Shown piece after piece: positions 40,024 through 49,978 of a stretch of 64,000 nt of DNA. How positions within the stretch are numbered: position 1 is the stretch's first letter; every line of letters begins with the position of its first letter. The stretch is taken from the NCBI RefSeq assembly GCF_945957525.1, contig NZ_CAMFLA010000004.1:1-64000 (forward strand), written 5' to 3'. This DNA comes from an uncultured Aquitalea sp. (GTDB lineage: Bacteria; Pseudomonadota; Gammaproteobacteria; Burkholderiales; Chromobacteriaceae). The translations under genes were made by a program, and so were the position numbers. A model generated the notes under the pieces. The model was not told the DNA's origin. It worked only from the letters and a program-made list of their open reading frames with translations, and searched no databases.

Positions 40024-41115
40024 TCAGGGGAAGATGGTCATGAACAGATAAGTGGCGAACAGCACCAGATGCACCACCCCTTGCAGAATGGTGGTGCGTC
40101 CCAGGCCCAGCGACAGAATGGCCACCATCATGGACAGGCTCAACAGCACCGTGGACTTGGCGTCGATGCCCAGCGCCAGCGGCCAGCCATTGAGGATGGA
40201 CACAATGGCCACCGCCGGAATGGACAGGCCAATACTGGCCAGCGCCGAACCCAGCGCCAGATTGAGACTGGTTTGCAGACGATCGGCGCGGGCGGCACGC
40301 CAGGCGGCCAGCCCCTCCGGCATCAGCACGATGGATGCGATGATGACGCCCACCAGCGCCGCCGGCGCGCCGACCGCAGCCACGCCGGCTTCGATCATCG
40401 GCGAGATGGACTTGGCCAGCAGCACCACCGAAACCAGCCCCACCACCAGGCAGAGCAAGCTGGCCAGCGCCACCTTGTTGCTGGGCGGCGCGGCGTGGGC
40501 GTCCTCGTCGGCGGCGGCGTTTTCCGGCAGGAAATAATCGCGGTGGCGCACGGTTTGCACAAACACGAAAGCGCCATACAGCACCAGCGACGACACCGCA
40601 ACAAAACCCAGCTGGCGGGCGTTGTAGTACGGGCCGACGATGGTGGTGGTGAAATTGGGCAAGATCAGCGTCAGGCCGATAATGGCCACCAGCGTGGACA
40701 GCGCGGCGTTGACGCCGCGCAGGGTAAAGCGCTGCTCGCCGTGCTTGCGACCGCCGGCCAGCAGGCACAGGCCGACAATGCCGTTGAGGATGATCATCAC
40801 CGTGGCGAAGATGGTATCTCGCGCCAGTGCCGAAGTGGCCTCGCCCCCCGACACCATCAAGGTGACGATCAGCGCCACTTCGATGGCGGTTATTGCGCCG
40901 GCCAGCACCAGCGTGCCGAAGGGTTCGCCCACGCGGTGGGCCACCACTTCCGCGTGATGCACGGCAGCCACCACGCCGGCCAGCAGGCCGGCCGCCAGCA
41001 GCGCCGGATAGAAACCACCCAGACTCAGGCCGGCCGCGCTGCCCGCCAGCAGCAGCCAGCCCAACAGGGGCGTGGCGATGGTCCATGCAGGTAAAGTTTC
41101 AGAATGCTGACTCAT
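40024..41115 (-). CDS. chaA: Ca2+/H+ antiporter ChaA-like
   Basis: 363 residues from the ATG at 41115, after AAGGA. Eleven hydrophobic helices; acidic loop 'ENAAADEDAHAAPP' in the middle separates two CaCA repeats ('GAITAIEVALIVTLM' and 'GSALASIGLSIPAVAIV'). It exchanges Ca2+ or Na+/K+ for protons at alkaline pH. Confidence 0.87.
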   Translation of the reverse strand: MSQHSETLPAWTIATPLLGWLLLAGSAAGLSLGGFYPALLAAGLLAGVVAAVHHAEVVAHRVGEPFGTLVLAGAITAIEVALIVTLMVSGGEATSALARDTIFATVMIILNGIVGLCLLAGGRKHGEQRFTLRGVNAALSTLVAIIGLTLILPNFTTTIVGPYYNARQLGFVAVSSLVLYGAFVFVQTVRHRDYFLPENAAADEDAHAAPPSNKVALASLLCLVVGLVSVVLLAKSISPMIEAGVAAVGAPAALVGVIIASIVLMPEGLAAWRAARADRLQTSLNLALGSALASIGLSIPAVAIVSILNGWPLALGIDAKSTVLLSLSMMVAILSLGLGRTTILQGVVHLVLFATYLFMTIFP

Positions 41116-41418
41116 CGTATTCCTTTTCAATAATTGGCTGATTTTTTTATTATCAGGATGGACATCCTGTGGAAAATTCAACTCAGACAAGGGTTTTCCA
41201 TTACTAGCCATTTTGTGCAAAATGCCAAAGTTCAGTATTTCATGACAAGAAAAAAACTTGCCGGGTTCCCGTACCGGGGCTTGTCATGCGTGCAGCCCTC
41301 CCCATCGCGGCTGTGATGGTTATAGCTTATTCAAGTGAATTGCTTGTTGCGATTCAGCGCAACATTCTGTCAGCATACGCACCGGGCATAAACACACAAA
41401 GATAATGGGGCTTCACAC
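41116..41418. other. 303-base divergent spacer with a 9-pair inverted repeat
   Basis: CATGACAAG (41241-41249) pairs with CTTGTCATG (41280-41288) around a 30-base loop that has its own CCGG/CCGG stem. The spacer separates the chaA start from the diguanylate cyclase start. No ORF; function of the structure unknown. Confidence 0.45.
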
Positions 41419-42651
41419 ATGCAAGTGAGCGGCAAGTATGTCGAGTCAGTCGCCACGCTGTGCATATTTTTTGCCTTTGCGACCGTGCTTACGCTGCTAC
41501 TGCATCGCAAGAACGCCAGCCCCAGCACCCGCTGCGCGGCCCTGGCGCAAATGGCCACCGTGGCCGGAGCCTTGGTGATTTACTGCCGGGACATTTTCCC
41601 GGCCCAGCTGGTTTTCGCTCTGTCAAACTCCCTATTCGAGGCTTGTATCTTTAGCTGTCTGCTGGGGGTGATCTACTATCACCGACTGGAGAAAACACTG
41701 CGGCCGCTGATGCAAGCTGTCGCCGCCGGCCTGGTCCTGTGCGGCGGCCTGATGGCGTCGATTCCGCTACTGACAGCGCAATACCGCTACCGCATGCTGA
41801 TGACCATGCCGTTTTTTTGCCTGGCGTACGGTCTGATTGCTTGGGTGATTGCACGCCGGCGAACGCCTTATCGTCCCATTTCACAAAGCATTTCTTTCTA
41901 TCTGGCCATAACCGGCCTGCTTTGTTCGCTGCTGCGCCTGATCGATGCCGGCACCATCACCGACATGTTCCCGCCGCCTTCGCATGTGAATTTCCAGTCC
42001 ATGCTGATGAACATTCTGGCGCTGACCATGTTCGGCACTGCGTTGACGCTGGTTTTCTGGCAGATCGAAGCGCAGAACCAACGCCTGCGGCAACTAGCGG
42101 AACATGACGGTCTGACCGGGCTGCAGAATCGTCGCAGCTTCATGGAGCAATGCCGGCAAAGACTGCAACAATCGCGCCCGGTTGCGCTGCTGATTTTCGA
42201 CATAGACCACTTCAAGCAGATCAACGACCGCTTCGGCCATATGTATGGCGACAAAGTGCTGCGGGAGTTGGGCGAGCACCTGCGGACATTCGCCCGGCGC
42301 GACGATTTGCTGGCCCGCTACGGCGGCGAGGAATTTTGCCTGTTTTCGCACGATGCCACTCTGGACCAGCTTGCCAGTTTAGCCGAGCGGCTGCGCGCCA
42401 GCGTGGCTGGTCTCCGATTTGGCGAGGGGCCGGACTGCGTCATGCGTATCACCATCAGCATTGGCGGCGTGGCCCACCCAGGGCCGGATACCGCCCTGAC
42501 GCTGGAAAGCCTGTTGCAAACGGCGGATGCCCGGCTATACATGGCCAAGCGCAGCGGCCGCAACCAGGCCATCGTGGGCGACGCGCTGATCGAAGCCGTC
42601 GCAGAAACCAATCAACGCCTGCCCGTTTCGGCCAACCATCCATCAAGCTGA
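41419..42651 (+). CDS. membrane diguanylate cyclase
   Basis: 410 residues. Six to seven hydrophobic helices in the first 215 residues, then a GGDEF domain: 'DGLTGLQNRRSF', 'FDIDHFKQINDRFGH', and the active GGEEF; RRDD five residues before it is an intact inhibitory site. It should make c-di-GMP in response to a membrane signal. Second such enzyme in the window besides the prophage one. Confidence 0.93.
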   Translation: MQVSGKYVESVATLCIFFAFATVLTLLLHRKNASPSTRCAALAQMATVAGALVIYCRDIFPAQLVFALSNSLFEACIFSCLLGVIYYHRLEKTLRPLMQAVAAGLVLCGGLMASIPLLTAQYRYRMLMTMPFFCLAYGLIAWVIARRRTPYRPISQSISFYLAITGLLCSLLRLIDAGTITDMFPPPSHVNFQSMLMNILALTMFGTALTLVFWQIEAQNQRLRQLAEHDGLTGLQNRRSFMEQCRQRLQQSRPVALLIFDIDHFKQINDRFGHMYGDKVLRELGEHLRTFARRDDLLARYGGEEFCLFSHDATLDQLASLAERLRASVAGLRFGEGPDCVMRITISIGGVAHPGPDTALTLESLLQTADARLYMAKRSGRNQAIVGDALIEAVAETNQRLPVSANHPSS

Positions 42652-42743
42652 AAGCGGCTGACAAAACCTTAGCAGGCTCCTGAGCGCAGCCAGTACACGG
42701 CGTACGGCAAGCACAGGGATTTTGCTGGCCAGCCCAGGGCCAG

Positions 42744-43697
42744 CTAGCCCGCCTGTCCCAGAATGTAGCGCGCACTGGCTTCATCCGTGACCAGCCCGGT
42801 GAGCCAGCCGCCCCGCAAAACGGCTAGAATGGCCGCCGCCTTGCGTTCGCCGCCGGCGAAAGCAATCACCGGCCGGCGGGGCGGGCGCTCCAGCGGCAGA
42901 CTGGTAATGCGCTGCTGGATGGGACTGTCCACCAATTCGCCCGCTTCATTGATGGGCCGGCCGATCAACTCGGCCACTGCGTTGGCGGATTTCAACCGCG
43001 CAATCTCGGCGCTATCCAGAAAGCCGTCCGCCTGCAAGGCGCAGCCTTCGTCAATGGTGCCCACGCCGATAAAAGTCACATCGGCCTTTTGCCCCATTTC
43101 CGCCACCACCCGGTACAAGCGGTGATTGCACCACATGCTGCGATCTTCCGCGCTGTCGGCGTACAGGGGGGCGGGCAAGAGGAAGTAGCGGCTCTGGGTT
43201 TTTTCCGAAGCCGGCAGCGCCACATCGTAGCGATTGGAAGAACCATCATGGGCAATGGTGCCTATCAGGGACACCAGCCGGTGCTGCGGGCACACCAATT
43301 CGGCCATTTCCTCGATGATGGCCTTGAGCGTCCGCCCCGACCCCAGCTCTACCACCATCGGTTTTTCCACGTCCAGATAGCGCTCAAACACTGCTGCGCC
43401 AGCCACCGCCAGCTTGCGATGAAGCTCGGCGGCGCTGTCGCCGTCGGCCGGCACCACCTCGCACATGGCCAGCCCGAACCGCTGGCGCAGCGCTTCGGCC
43501 AACTCCAGACATTCCGCCACCGGGTGATGCACCGTCACCTTGACCAATCCGCGCTCCACCGCGCTGGCCACCAGTCGCTGCGCCACCTGGCGCGACACAT
43601 TCAGCTGGTCCGCCACTTCGTTTTGCGTTTTCCCCGCCACGTAATACAACCAGGCGGCGCGCGCCGCCTGGTCAAACTTTTCCTGCTGCTTGGGCAT
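42744..43697 (-). CDS. SorC-family sugar-binding regulator of the polyol operon
   Basis: 317 residues. N-terminal helix-turn-helix (KTQNEVADQLNVSRQVAQRLV, residues about 23-43) and a C-terminal sugar-phosphate-binding domain ('VVELGSGRTLKAIIEEM', 'TFIGVGTIDEGC'), the plan of SorC/DeoR regulators such as Rhodobacter SmoC. It is transcribed divergently from the operon and should respond to a polyol or its phosphate. Confidence 0.9.
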   Translation of the reverse strand: MPKQQEKFDQAARAAWLYYVAGKTQNEVADQLNVSRQVAQRLVASAVERGLVKVTVHHPVAECLELAEALRQRFGLAMCEVVPADGDSAAELHRKLAVAGAAVFERYLDVEKPMVVELGSGRTLKAIIEEMAELVCPQHRLVSLIGTIAHDGSSNRYDVALPASEKTQSRYFLLPAPLYADSAEDRSMWCNHRLYRVVAEMGQKADVTFIGVGTIDEGCALQADGFLDSAEIARLKSANAVAELIGRPINEAGELVDSPIQQRITSLPLERPPRRPVIAFAGGERKAAAILAVLRGGWLTGLVTDEASARYILGQAG

Positions 43698-43878
43698 GTT
43701 TCCCCCTCTTCTTTTGACTGTCGCTGCCCGAAATCCGCTTGCCGTTTATCACTGGCTTCGCCGCCGGCGTCAAGTACGGCGCGCTTTTGCGCCCTTGCCG
43801 GCAGGTTTGACTATGTGCGGCAAGTGCGTAAATGAATCATGGTGCTTTGCAACATCCCCGCTTTCCGCTCAGAGCTGC

Positions 43879-43928
43879 TTGACACGGTTTTCCATTTTAC
43901 CGAATATTTGCCCACAACAAGAGCAAAT
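43879..43928 (+). promoter_or_regulatory. promoter and likely SorC operator of the polyol operon
   Basis: TTGACA (43879-43884), 18 bases, AATATT (43903-43908). Overlapping it, ATTTGC (43906-43911) and GCAAAT (43923-43928) form an inverted repeat with 11 bases between; a direct AAATGC repeat follows. Position over the -10 fits control by the divergent regulator. Confidence 0.55.
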
Positions 43929-43964
43929 GCCCAAATGCATCTGCCGCTACAACGGAGACATGCA

Positions 43965-44738
43965 GTGAAACTCACCCATAAAACGGCCATCCTCACCGGA
44001 TCGGCCAACGGAATCGGCCTGGCCGTCGCCCGCCGCTACCTGCAAGAAGGCGCTTGCTGCCTGCTGGCCGACTTGCGCCTGAGCGAAGGCATGCAAGAGC
44101 TGGTCCGGCAATTTCCCGGCCAGACTGCGCTGATAGCCGCCGATGTCACGCTCGAAGCGGACATCGACCGCATCATCGCCGCCGCCGTCTCTCGCTTCGG
44201 CCAACTGGACATCCTCTACAACAACGCCGCCATCTTCGACCTCGCCCCGCTGCTGGACGCCAGCCGCGACAGCTACGACCGCCTGTTCAACGTCAATGTG
44301 AAGGGCATGTTCTTCCTGATGCAGGCTGCCGCCCGCCAGATGGTGAAGCAGGGCCGGGGCGGCAAGATCGTCAACCTGTCCTCGCAGGCCGGGCGTCGGG
44401 GCGAAGCGCTGGTATCCCATTACTGCGCCACCAAGGCGGCCGTGATCAGCTATACCCAATCGGCCGCGCTAGCGCTGGCCGAGCACGGCATCAACGTCAA
44501 CGCCATCGCCCCCGGCGTGGTGGATACCCCGATGTGGTCGGAGGTGGACGCGCTGTTCGCCCGCTACGAAGGCCTGCAGCCCGGTGAGAAAAAACGCCGA
44601 GTGGGCGAAGCCGTTCCGCTGGGCCGCATGGGCCGCCCGGACGACCTGGTGGGCGCCGCCGTGTTTCTGGCCTCCGCCGACGCCGACTACATCACCGCCC
44701 AGACGCTGAATGTGGACGGCGGCAACTGGATGAGCTGA
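43965..44738 (+). CDS. short-chain dehydrogenase, sorbitol dehydrogenase-like
   Basis: 257 residues from GTG 43965 (GGAG seven bases upstream); the longer frame from 43839 includes the promoter and is rejected. TGSANGIG (11-18), NNAA (86-89), S140, Y153, K157 give the classical SDR set. First gene of the operon; by analogy with SmoS it oxidises D-sorbitol (or galactitol) to a ketose using NAD. Confidence 0.88.
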   Translation: MKLTHKTAILTGSANGIGLAVARRYLQEGACCLLADLRLSEGMQELVRQFPGQTALIAADVTLEADIDRIIAAAVSRFGQLDILYNNAAIFDLAPLLDASRDSYDRLFNVNVKGMFFLMQAAARQMVKQGRGGKIVNLSSQAGRRGEALVSHYCATKAAVISYTQSAALALAEHGINVNAIAPGVVDTPMWSEVDALFARYEGLQPGEKKRRVGEAVPLGRMGRPDDLVGAAVFLASADADYITAQTLNVDGGNWMS

Positions 44739-44833
44739 CCCCCTCCCCCGAATCCCCATCCGCAGGCCGGCGGACATCACCGGCCATTGCTGCACCTTGC
44801 TGTACTACAACACCAATGAGGAGACAGACGAAC

Positions 44834-46162
44834 ATGCAACTGCAAGCACCCGCATTTTCCTTCGGCAAACTGGCGCTGGCCTGCGGCTTCGCCCTGACGG
44901 CGCTGTCCGCCGGCGCGGCCACCACGCTGACCATCGCCGCGCTGAACAACCCGGACATGGTTGAACTGAAAAAGCTGTCGCCGGCTTTCGAAAAACAGAA
45001 TCCGGACATCAAGCTCAACTGGGTGGTGCTGGAAGAAAACGTGCTGCGCCAACGCGTCACCACCGACATCGCCACCAATAGCGGCAAGTTCGACGTGATG
45101 ATGATCGGCACGTACGAAGCGCCGATCTGGGCGAAAAAAGGTTGGCTGTACCCCATGGACAAGCTGTCCGCCGACTATGACGTCAACGACGTGGTGAAAA
45201 CCGCGCGCGACGGCCTGTCCTACGGCGGCAAGCTGTACGCTCTGCCCTTCTATGTGGAAAGTTCGATGACTTTCTACCGCAAGGACCTGTTCGCCAAACT
45301 GGGTCTGAACATGCCGGAAAAGCCCACCTACACCCAGATCGCCGAGTACGCCAAGGCGCTGAAGGAAAAAGGCGGCGTATACGGCATCTGTCTGCGCGGC
45401 AAGGCCGGCTGGGGCGAGAACATGGCCTACCTGAGCACGCTGGTGAACGCCAACGGCGGCCGCTGGTTTGACGAAAAGTGGCATGCCACCATCGACAGCC
45501 CGGAATGGAAAAAGTCGGTCAACTTCTATGTGGACCTGCTGAAGAATTACGGCCCGCCGGGAGCCAGCACCAACGGTTTCAATGAAAACCTGACCCTGTT
45601 CGCCAGCGGCAAGTGCGGCATGTGGATCGACGCCACCGTGGCGGCCGGCATGTTGTTCAATCCGAAGGAATCGCAAGTGGCCGACAAGGTGGGCTTCGCC
45701 ATGGCGCCAAGCGGGGTCACTGCCAAGGGCAGCAGCTGGCTGTGGTCCTGGTCGCTGGCCATCCCCAAGTCGTCCAAACAGGAACAAGCCGCCAAACAGT
45801 TTGTGCAGTGGGCCACCTCCAAGGAATACATCAAGCTGGTAGCGTCCGACCTGGGCTGGACTTCCGTTCCGCCGGGCACCCGCATCTCCACCTACAACCA
45901 GCCTGAATACCTGAAGGCCGCGCCTTTCGCCAAATTCGTGCTGAACGCCATTCAATCGGCCAACCCGAACGACGCCACGCTGAAGAAAGCGCCTTACAGC
46001 GGCATCCAGTTTGTCGGCATTCCCGAGTTCCAGTCCTTCGGCACCGTGGTGGGTCAGTCCATCTCCGGCGCACTGGCCGGCACCACCTCCGTGGATGCCG
46101 CGCTGAAGGCCGGCCAGGCTGCCGCCAACCGCGCGGTCGTCCAGGGCGGCTATCAGAAGTAA
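44834..46162 (+). CDS. mtlE: polyol ABC transporter substrate-binding protein
   Basis: 442 residues from ATG 44834. Signal peptide with 'LALACGFALTALSAGAA'; then the family-1 extracellular solute-binding fold ('TIAALNNPDMVELKKLSPAFEKQ', 'YAPFYVESSMTFYRKDLF'-type region). It matches MtlE/SmoE of mannitol/sorbitol systems by size and context. A 9-pair hairpin directly after the gene could raise its level over the permeases. Confidence 0.9.
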   Translation: MQLQAPAFSFGKLALACGFALTALSAGAATTLTIAALNNPDMVELKKLSPAFEKQNPDIKLNWVVLEENVLRQRVTTDIATNSGKFDVMMIGTYEAPIWAKKGWLYPMDKLSADYDVNDVVKTARDGLSYGGKLYALPFYVESSMTFYRKDLFAKLGLNMPEKPTYTQIAEYAKALKEKGGVYGICLRGKAGWGENMAYLSTLVNANGGRWFDEKWHATIDSPEWKKSVNFYVDLLKNYGPPGASTNGFNENLTLFASGKCGMWIDATVAAGMLFNPKESQVADKVGFAMAPSGVTAKGSSWLWSWSLAIPKSSKQEQAAKQFVQWATSKEYIKLVASDLGWTSVPPGTRISTYNQPEYLKAAPFAKFVLNAIQSANPNDATLKKAPYSGIQFVGIPEFQSFGTVVGQSISGALAGTTSVDAALKAGQAAANRAVVQGGYQK

Positions 46163-46189
46163 GCCAGTCTTACGACAACAACAAGACGG

Positions 46190-46212
46190 ACGGCGCGCCC
46201 GCCGCGCGCCGT
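46190..46212 (+). other. intra-operon hairpin after the binding-protein gene
   Basis: ACGGCGCGC (46190-46198) pairs with GCGCGCCGT (46204-46212), loop CCGCC, no U tract. Comparable stem-loops between malE and malF stabilise the upstream mRNA. Confidence 0.6.
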
Positions 46213-46254
46213 ACCGTTGTGCTTCCATTCACACTCTAGATTCCGGAGAGGCCC

Positions 46255-47190
46255 ATGCCATCATCCGCCCATACAGCCTTGCGCGCCGACGCTCCACCGG
46301 CCCAGGCCGCGCGCGGCCCCGGTCGCTGGACCCAACGCTGGCTGATGTCGCCCGCCGTGCTCAGCCTGCTGCTGTGGTCTGTTGTTCCCCTGCTGATGAC
46401 CATCTGGTTTTCGCTGATCCGCTACAACCTGCTAAGCCCGGACCAAACCGGCTTTGTCGGGCTAGACAACTACCGCTTCATGTGGAGCGATCCGTCCTTC
46501 TTCCCGTCCATTTTCAACACCCTGGTGCTGACCGTGTCGGTACTGCTGATTTCCGTTGTCGGCGGCGTACTGCTGGCCGTGCTGTTCGACCAGGAATTTC
46601 CCGGTCGCGGCGTGGCCCGCCTGCTGGTGATCGCACCCTTCTTCGTCATGCCCACCGTCAGCGCGCTGATCTGGAAAAACATGCTGTTGCACCCGGTATA
46701 CGGCCTGTTTGCCGCGGCGCTTCACGCCGTGGGCCTGCAACCGGTGGACTGGCTGGGCGAATACCCGATGTTTTCCATCATCCTGATCGTCAGCTGGCAA
46801 TGGCTGCCATTTGCTTTCCTGATCCTGCTGACCGCCATCCAGTCGCTGGACCCGGAGCAGAAAGAAGCCGCGCAGATCGACGGCGCCGGCCCGTTCTCGA
46901 TGTTTTTCTACATCGTGCTGCCCCACCTCAAGCGCGCCATCGGCGTGGTGGTGATGATTGAAACCATCTTCTTGTTGTCGATTTTCGCCGAGATCTACAC
47001 CACCACCTCGGGCGGTCCGGGCACGGCCACCACCACGCTGTCCTTCCTGATCTATTCGCTGGGCCTGCAGCAATTCGATGTGGGCATGGCGTCCACCGGC
47101 GGCATTCTGGCCGTGCTGCTGGCCAATATCGTGTCGGTGTTTCTGGTGCGCATGCTGGCCAACAACCTCAAGGGGGAGAACGAACGATGA
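46255..47190 (+). CDS. mtlF: polyol ABC transporter permease
   Basis: 311 residues, CGGAGAGG before ATG. Six membrane helices; the cytoplasmic EAA loop reads 'EQKEAAQIDGAGPF'. Belongs to the MalF-type binding-protein-dependent permeases. Its stop overlaps the next ATG (ATGA). Confidence 0.9.
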   Translation: MPSSAHTALRADAPPAQAARGPGRWTQRWLMSPAVLSLLLWSVVPLLMTIWFSLIRYNLLSPDQTGFVGLDNYRFMWSDPSFFPSIFNTLVLTVSVLLISVVGGVLLAVLFDQEFPGRGVARLLVIAPFFVMPTVSALIWKNMLLHPVYGLFAAALHAVGLQPVDWLGEYPMFSIILIVSWQWLPFAFLILLTAIQSLDPEQKEAAQIDGAGPFSMFFYIVLPHLKRAIGVVVMIETIFLLSIFAEIYTTTSGGPGTATTTLSFLIYSLGLQQFDVGMASTGGILAVLLANIVSVFLVRMLANNLKGENER

Positions 47191-48011
47191 ACCGCTCCGC
47201 ATCCCGCAACTTGCGCTACGGCCTGACCACGGCGCTGGCCTGGACGGTGGCCATCCTGGTGTTCTTTCCCATCTTCTGGATGATGATCACCGCCTTCAAA
47301 ACCGAAGAGCAGGCCTATCAGCTGAGCGTGTTCTTCACGCCCACGCTGCAAAGCTTCCGCGACGTGTTCGCCCGCAGCGACTACCTGGCCTTTGCCGGCA
47401 ACTCCATCGCCATTTCGGTGGGCGTCACCGTACTGAGCCTGCTGGTGGCCATTCCAGCCGCCTATAGCATGGCCTTTTTCCCGGGCCCCAAAACGCAGAA
47501 GCTGCTGCTGTGGATGATGTCCACCAAGATGATGCCTTCGGTGGGCGTGCTGCTGCCGGTGTATCTGCTGTGGAAGAACATCGGCCTGTTGGACACCCTC
47601 AGCGGCCTGATCATCATCTATACGCTGATCAATCTGCCTATCGCGGTATGGATGACCTACACCTACTTCTGCGAAGTACCGAAGGAAATCCTCGAAGCCT
47701 CGCGCATCGACGGCGCCAGCACCTGGCAGGAGATCGTCCACCTGCTGATGCCGATGTCGCTGCCGGGCCTGGCTTCCACCGCCCTCTTGTTGTTGATCCT
47801 GTCCTGGAACGAAGCTTTCTGGAGCATCAACCTCTCCAGCGCGCACGCCGCGCCCCTGACGGTGTTCATCGCCTCGTACTCCAGCCCCGAGGGCCTGTTC
47901 TGGGCCAAGCTGTCCGCCGCCTCGCTGCTGGCCGTCGCCCCCATCATGGTGCTGGGCTGGCTGACGCAGAAACAGCTGGTGCGCGGCCTGACTTTCGGAG
48001 CGGTGAAGTGA
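47187..48011 (+). CDS. mtlG: polyol ABC transporter permease
   Basis: 274 residues. Six helices; EAA loop 'EILEASRIDGASTW'. MalG-type partner of the preceding permease. Overlaps with both neighbours (ATGA before, GTGA after) indicate tight coupling. Confidence 0.9.
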   Translation: MNRSASRNLRYGLTTALAWTVAILVFFPIFWMMITAFKTEEQAYQLSVFFTPTLQSFRDVFARSDYLAFAGNSIAISVGVTVLSLLVAIPAAYSMAFFPGPKTQKLLLWMMSTKMMPSVGVLLPVYLLWKNIGLLDTLSGLIIIYTLINLPIAVWMTYTYFCEVPKEILEASRIDGASTWQEIVHLLMPMSLPGLASTALLLLILSWNEAFWSINLSSAHAAPLTVFIASYSSPEGLFWAKLSAASLLAVAPIMVLGWLTQKQLVRGLTFGAVK

Positions 48012-48688
48012 GCCGGACATTCACCCATCTCATCAGCGATTGCGACGGCGTACTGCTGGACACCGAATCCGTCGCCTTTGACGTGCTGCAACGCGAGCTG
48101 GCCGACCACTTGCCGGGCCAGGATGTGGCCGCCATCATCCGCCCCCGGTTGGGCCTGACCCTGCCCGACCTCTTGGCCGACATCGCCCGCCATCATGCGC
48201 TGTCGCTGGCAGCGCTGGACATTCCGGCCATGCGCGACCGGGTGGAAAACGAAGTGGCCGAGCGACTGCAGGCCGTACCAGGCGTCAAAGAGGCGCTGGA
48301 AGCCATCCCCCTGCCCAAATCCGTGGCCAGCAACAGCGCCGGCCATCGGGTGCGCGCCGCACTGCGGCACGCCGGGCTGGCAACTCAATTCGGCGATCGC
48401 GTGTTTTGCGCCGACGAAGTGGGCGCCGCCAAACCCGACCCGGCCTTGTATCTGGCAGCCTGCCGCGCCGCCGGCGCAGCGCCGGAACAGTGCCTGGTAG
48501 TGGAGGACAGCGTCACCGGTGTCAGCGCCGCTGTGGCCGCCGGCATGACAGTGCTGGGCTTTACCGGCGCCGGCCACGTGGAAGACGGCCAAGCGGACAA
48601 GCTGCTGGCCTGCGGCGCGGCGCTCACTTTCAACGACATGGCGCAACTGCCGGCCTTGATAAGCCGACTGCGCCGCCACGAACAATGA
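48008..48688 (+). CDS. HAD-superfamily phosphatase of the polyol operon
   Basis: 226 residues from GTG 48008, overlapping the permease stop; the much longer frame from 47510 is a shadow of mtlG. DCDGVLLDTES gives nucleophile D11 and acid D13; 'KSVASNSAGHRV' and 'GAAKPDPALY' complete the beta-phosphoglucomutase-like HAD set. A HAD gene sits between mtlG and mtlK in pseudomonad mannitol operons too. Probably removes phosphate from dead-end sugar phosphates. Confidence 0.88.
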   Translation: MSRTFTHLISDCDGVLLDTESVAFDVLQRELADHLPGQDVAAIIRPRLGLTLPDLLADIARHHALSLAALDIPAMRDRVENEVAERLQAVPGVKEALEAIPLPKSVASNSAGHRVRAALRHAGLATQFGDRVFCADEVGAAKPDPALYLAACRAAGAAPEQCLVVEDSVTGVSAAVAAGMTVLGFTGAGHVEDGQADKLLACGAALTFNDMAQLPALISRLRRHEQ

Positions 48689-48727
48689 CAAGAGCGGCCA
48701 GCAGGCCGCTGTGAGGAGAACCCCATC

Positions 48728-49861
48728 ATGGCAAGCGTTACCCTGAAGAACATCAGCAAGCGCTACGGCGACAGCCCGGAAGTGATGCGCGACATCAATC
48801 TGGACATCGCCGACGGCGAATTCGTCGTCTTCGTCGGCCCCAGCGGCTGCGGCAAATCCACCCTGCTGCGCATGATCGCCGGGCTGGAAGACATCAGCGG
48901 CGGCGATCTGGCCATCGGCGACGAACGCGTCAACGACGTGCCGCCGTCCAAGCGCGGCATCGCCATGGTGTTCCAGTCCTACGCGCTCTACCCGCACATG
49001 AGCCTGTACGACAATATGGCCTTCGGACTGAAGCTGGCCGGCAAATCGAAAGAAGAAATCCACAAGGCCGTGACCAAGGCCGCCGCCATCCTGCACATCG
49101 ACCATCTGCTGGACCGCAAACCCAAAGCCTTGTCCGGCGGCCAGCGCCAGCGTGTGGCCATTGGCCGCGCCATCACCCGCGAGCCCAAGGTATTTTTGTT
49201 TGACGAACCCCTGTCTAATCTGGACGCGGCCTTGCGCGTGAAAATGCGGCTGGAGTTTTCCCGCCTGCATCAGGATCTGAAAACCACCATGATCTACGTC
49301 ACTCACGACCAGGTGGAAGCCATGACCCTGGCCGACAAGATCGTGGTGCTGTCCGCTGGCCGCATCGAACAGGTGGGCAGCCCGAAAACCCTGTACCACC
49401 ACCCGGCCAACCGTTTTGTCGCTGGCTTCATCGGCTCGCCCAAGATGAACTTCATCGATGGCGTGGTGGCAAGCGCTGACAACCAGAACGTGGTGGTGGA
49501 CATCAAGGGCGGCGGCCGCCAGACCGCCTGCGTCAATGGCGAATCGCTGCGTCCGGGCGATGCGGTCACGCTGGGCGTACGCCCGGAATACCTGCAACTG
49601 GACAGTGAAGACCCGAGCATCGGCGGTACGGTCACCACCGTGGAAGGCTTGGGCGACTTCTCTTATCTGTACGCCGAATCGCCGGCCTCGGAAGAGCCGC
49701 TGGTCAGCCGCATTCCCGACACCATGGAAGTGGCCAACAGCAGTCGTGTGGGCTTCAGCATCAAACCCCATCACTGCCACCTGTTCAACAAGGAGGGCCT
49801 GGCCATGCCGCGAACCACGCCGGCGCAAAGCCGCAACGGCAGCCCCGCGCTGACCTCCTGA
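48728..49861 (+). CDS. mtlK: polyol ABC transporter ATPase
   Basis: 377 residues. Walker A GPSGCGKST (37-45), signature LSGGQ (135-139), Walker B VFLFDEP (155-161), and a C-terminal regulatory OB domain as in MalK/UgpC. It powers the MtlEFG importer. Confidence 0.93.
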   Translation: MASVTLKNISKRYGDSPEVMRDINLDIADGEFVVFVGPSGCGKSTLLRMIAGLEDISGGDLAIGDERVNDVPPSKRGIAMVFQSYALYPHMSLYDNMAFGLKLAGKSKEEIHKAVTKAAAILHIDHLLDRKPKALSGGQRQRVAIGRAITREPKVFLFDEPLSNLDAALRVKMRLEFSRLHQDLKTTMIYVTHDQVEAMTLADKIVVLSAGRIEQVGSPKTLYHHPANRFVAGFIGSPKMNFIDGVVASADNQNVVVDIKGGGRQTACVNGESLRPGDAVTLGVRPEYLQLDSEDPSIGGTVTTVEGLGDFSYLYAESPASEEPLVSRIPDTMEVANSSRVGFSIKPHHCHLFNKEGLAMPRTTPAQSRNGSPALTS

Positions 49862-49978
49862 ACCCCTTGCCGCCGGCCCCCGCCAGCGGCTGAACCCCTT
49901 TCGTCGCCCCCGCCCTGTTGGCCGAAGCCAGGGCGCGGGCCGGCTGCGCCATCAAAACAACGCCTACAGGAATCCACC

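Noticed and set aside
38923-41094. 723-codon plus-strand ORF
   Set aside because: Antisense to the DMT transporter and chaA; composition is Gln/His/Arg-rich as expected of a GC-rich shadow frame.
44777-46228. 483-codon minus-strand ORF
   Set aside because: Shadow of the substrate-binding protein gene.
47663-49828. 721-codon minus-strand ORF
   Set aside because: Antisense to mtlG, HAD and mtlK, which have clear motifs; no ribosome site or domain.
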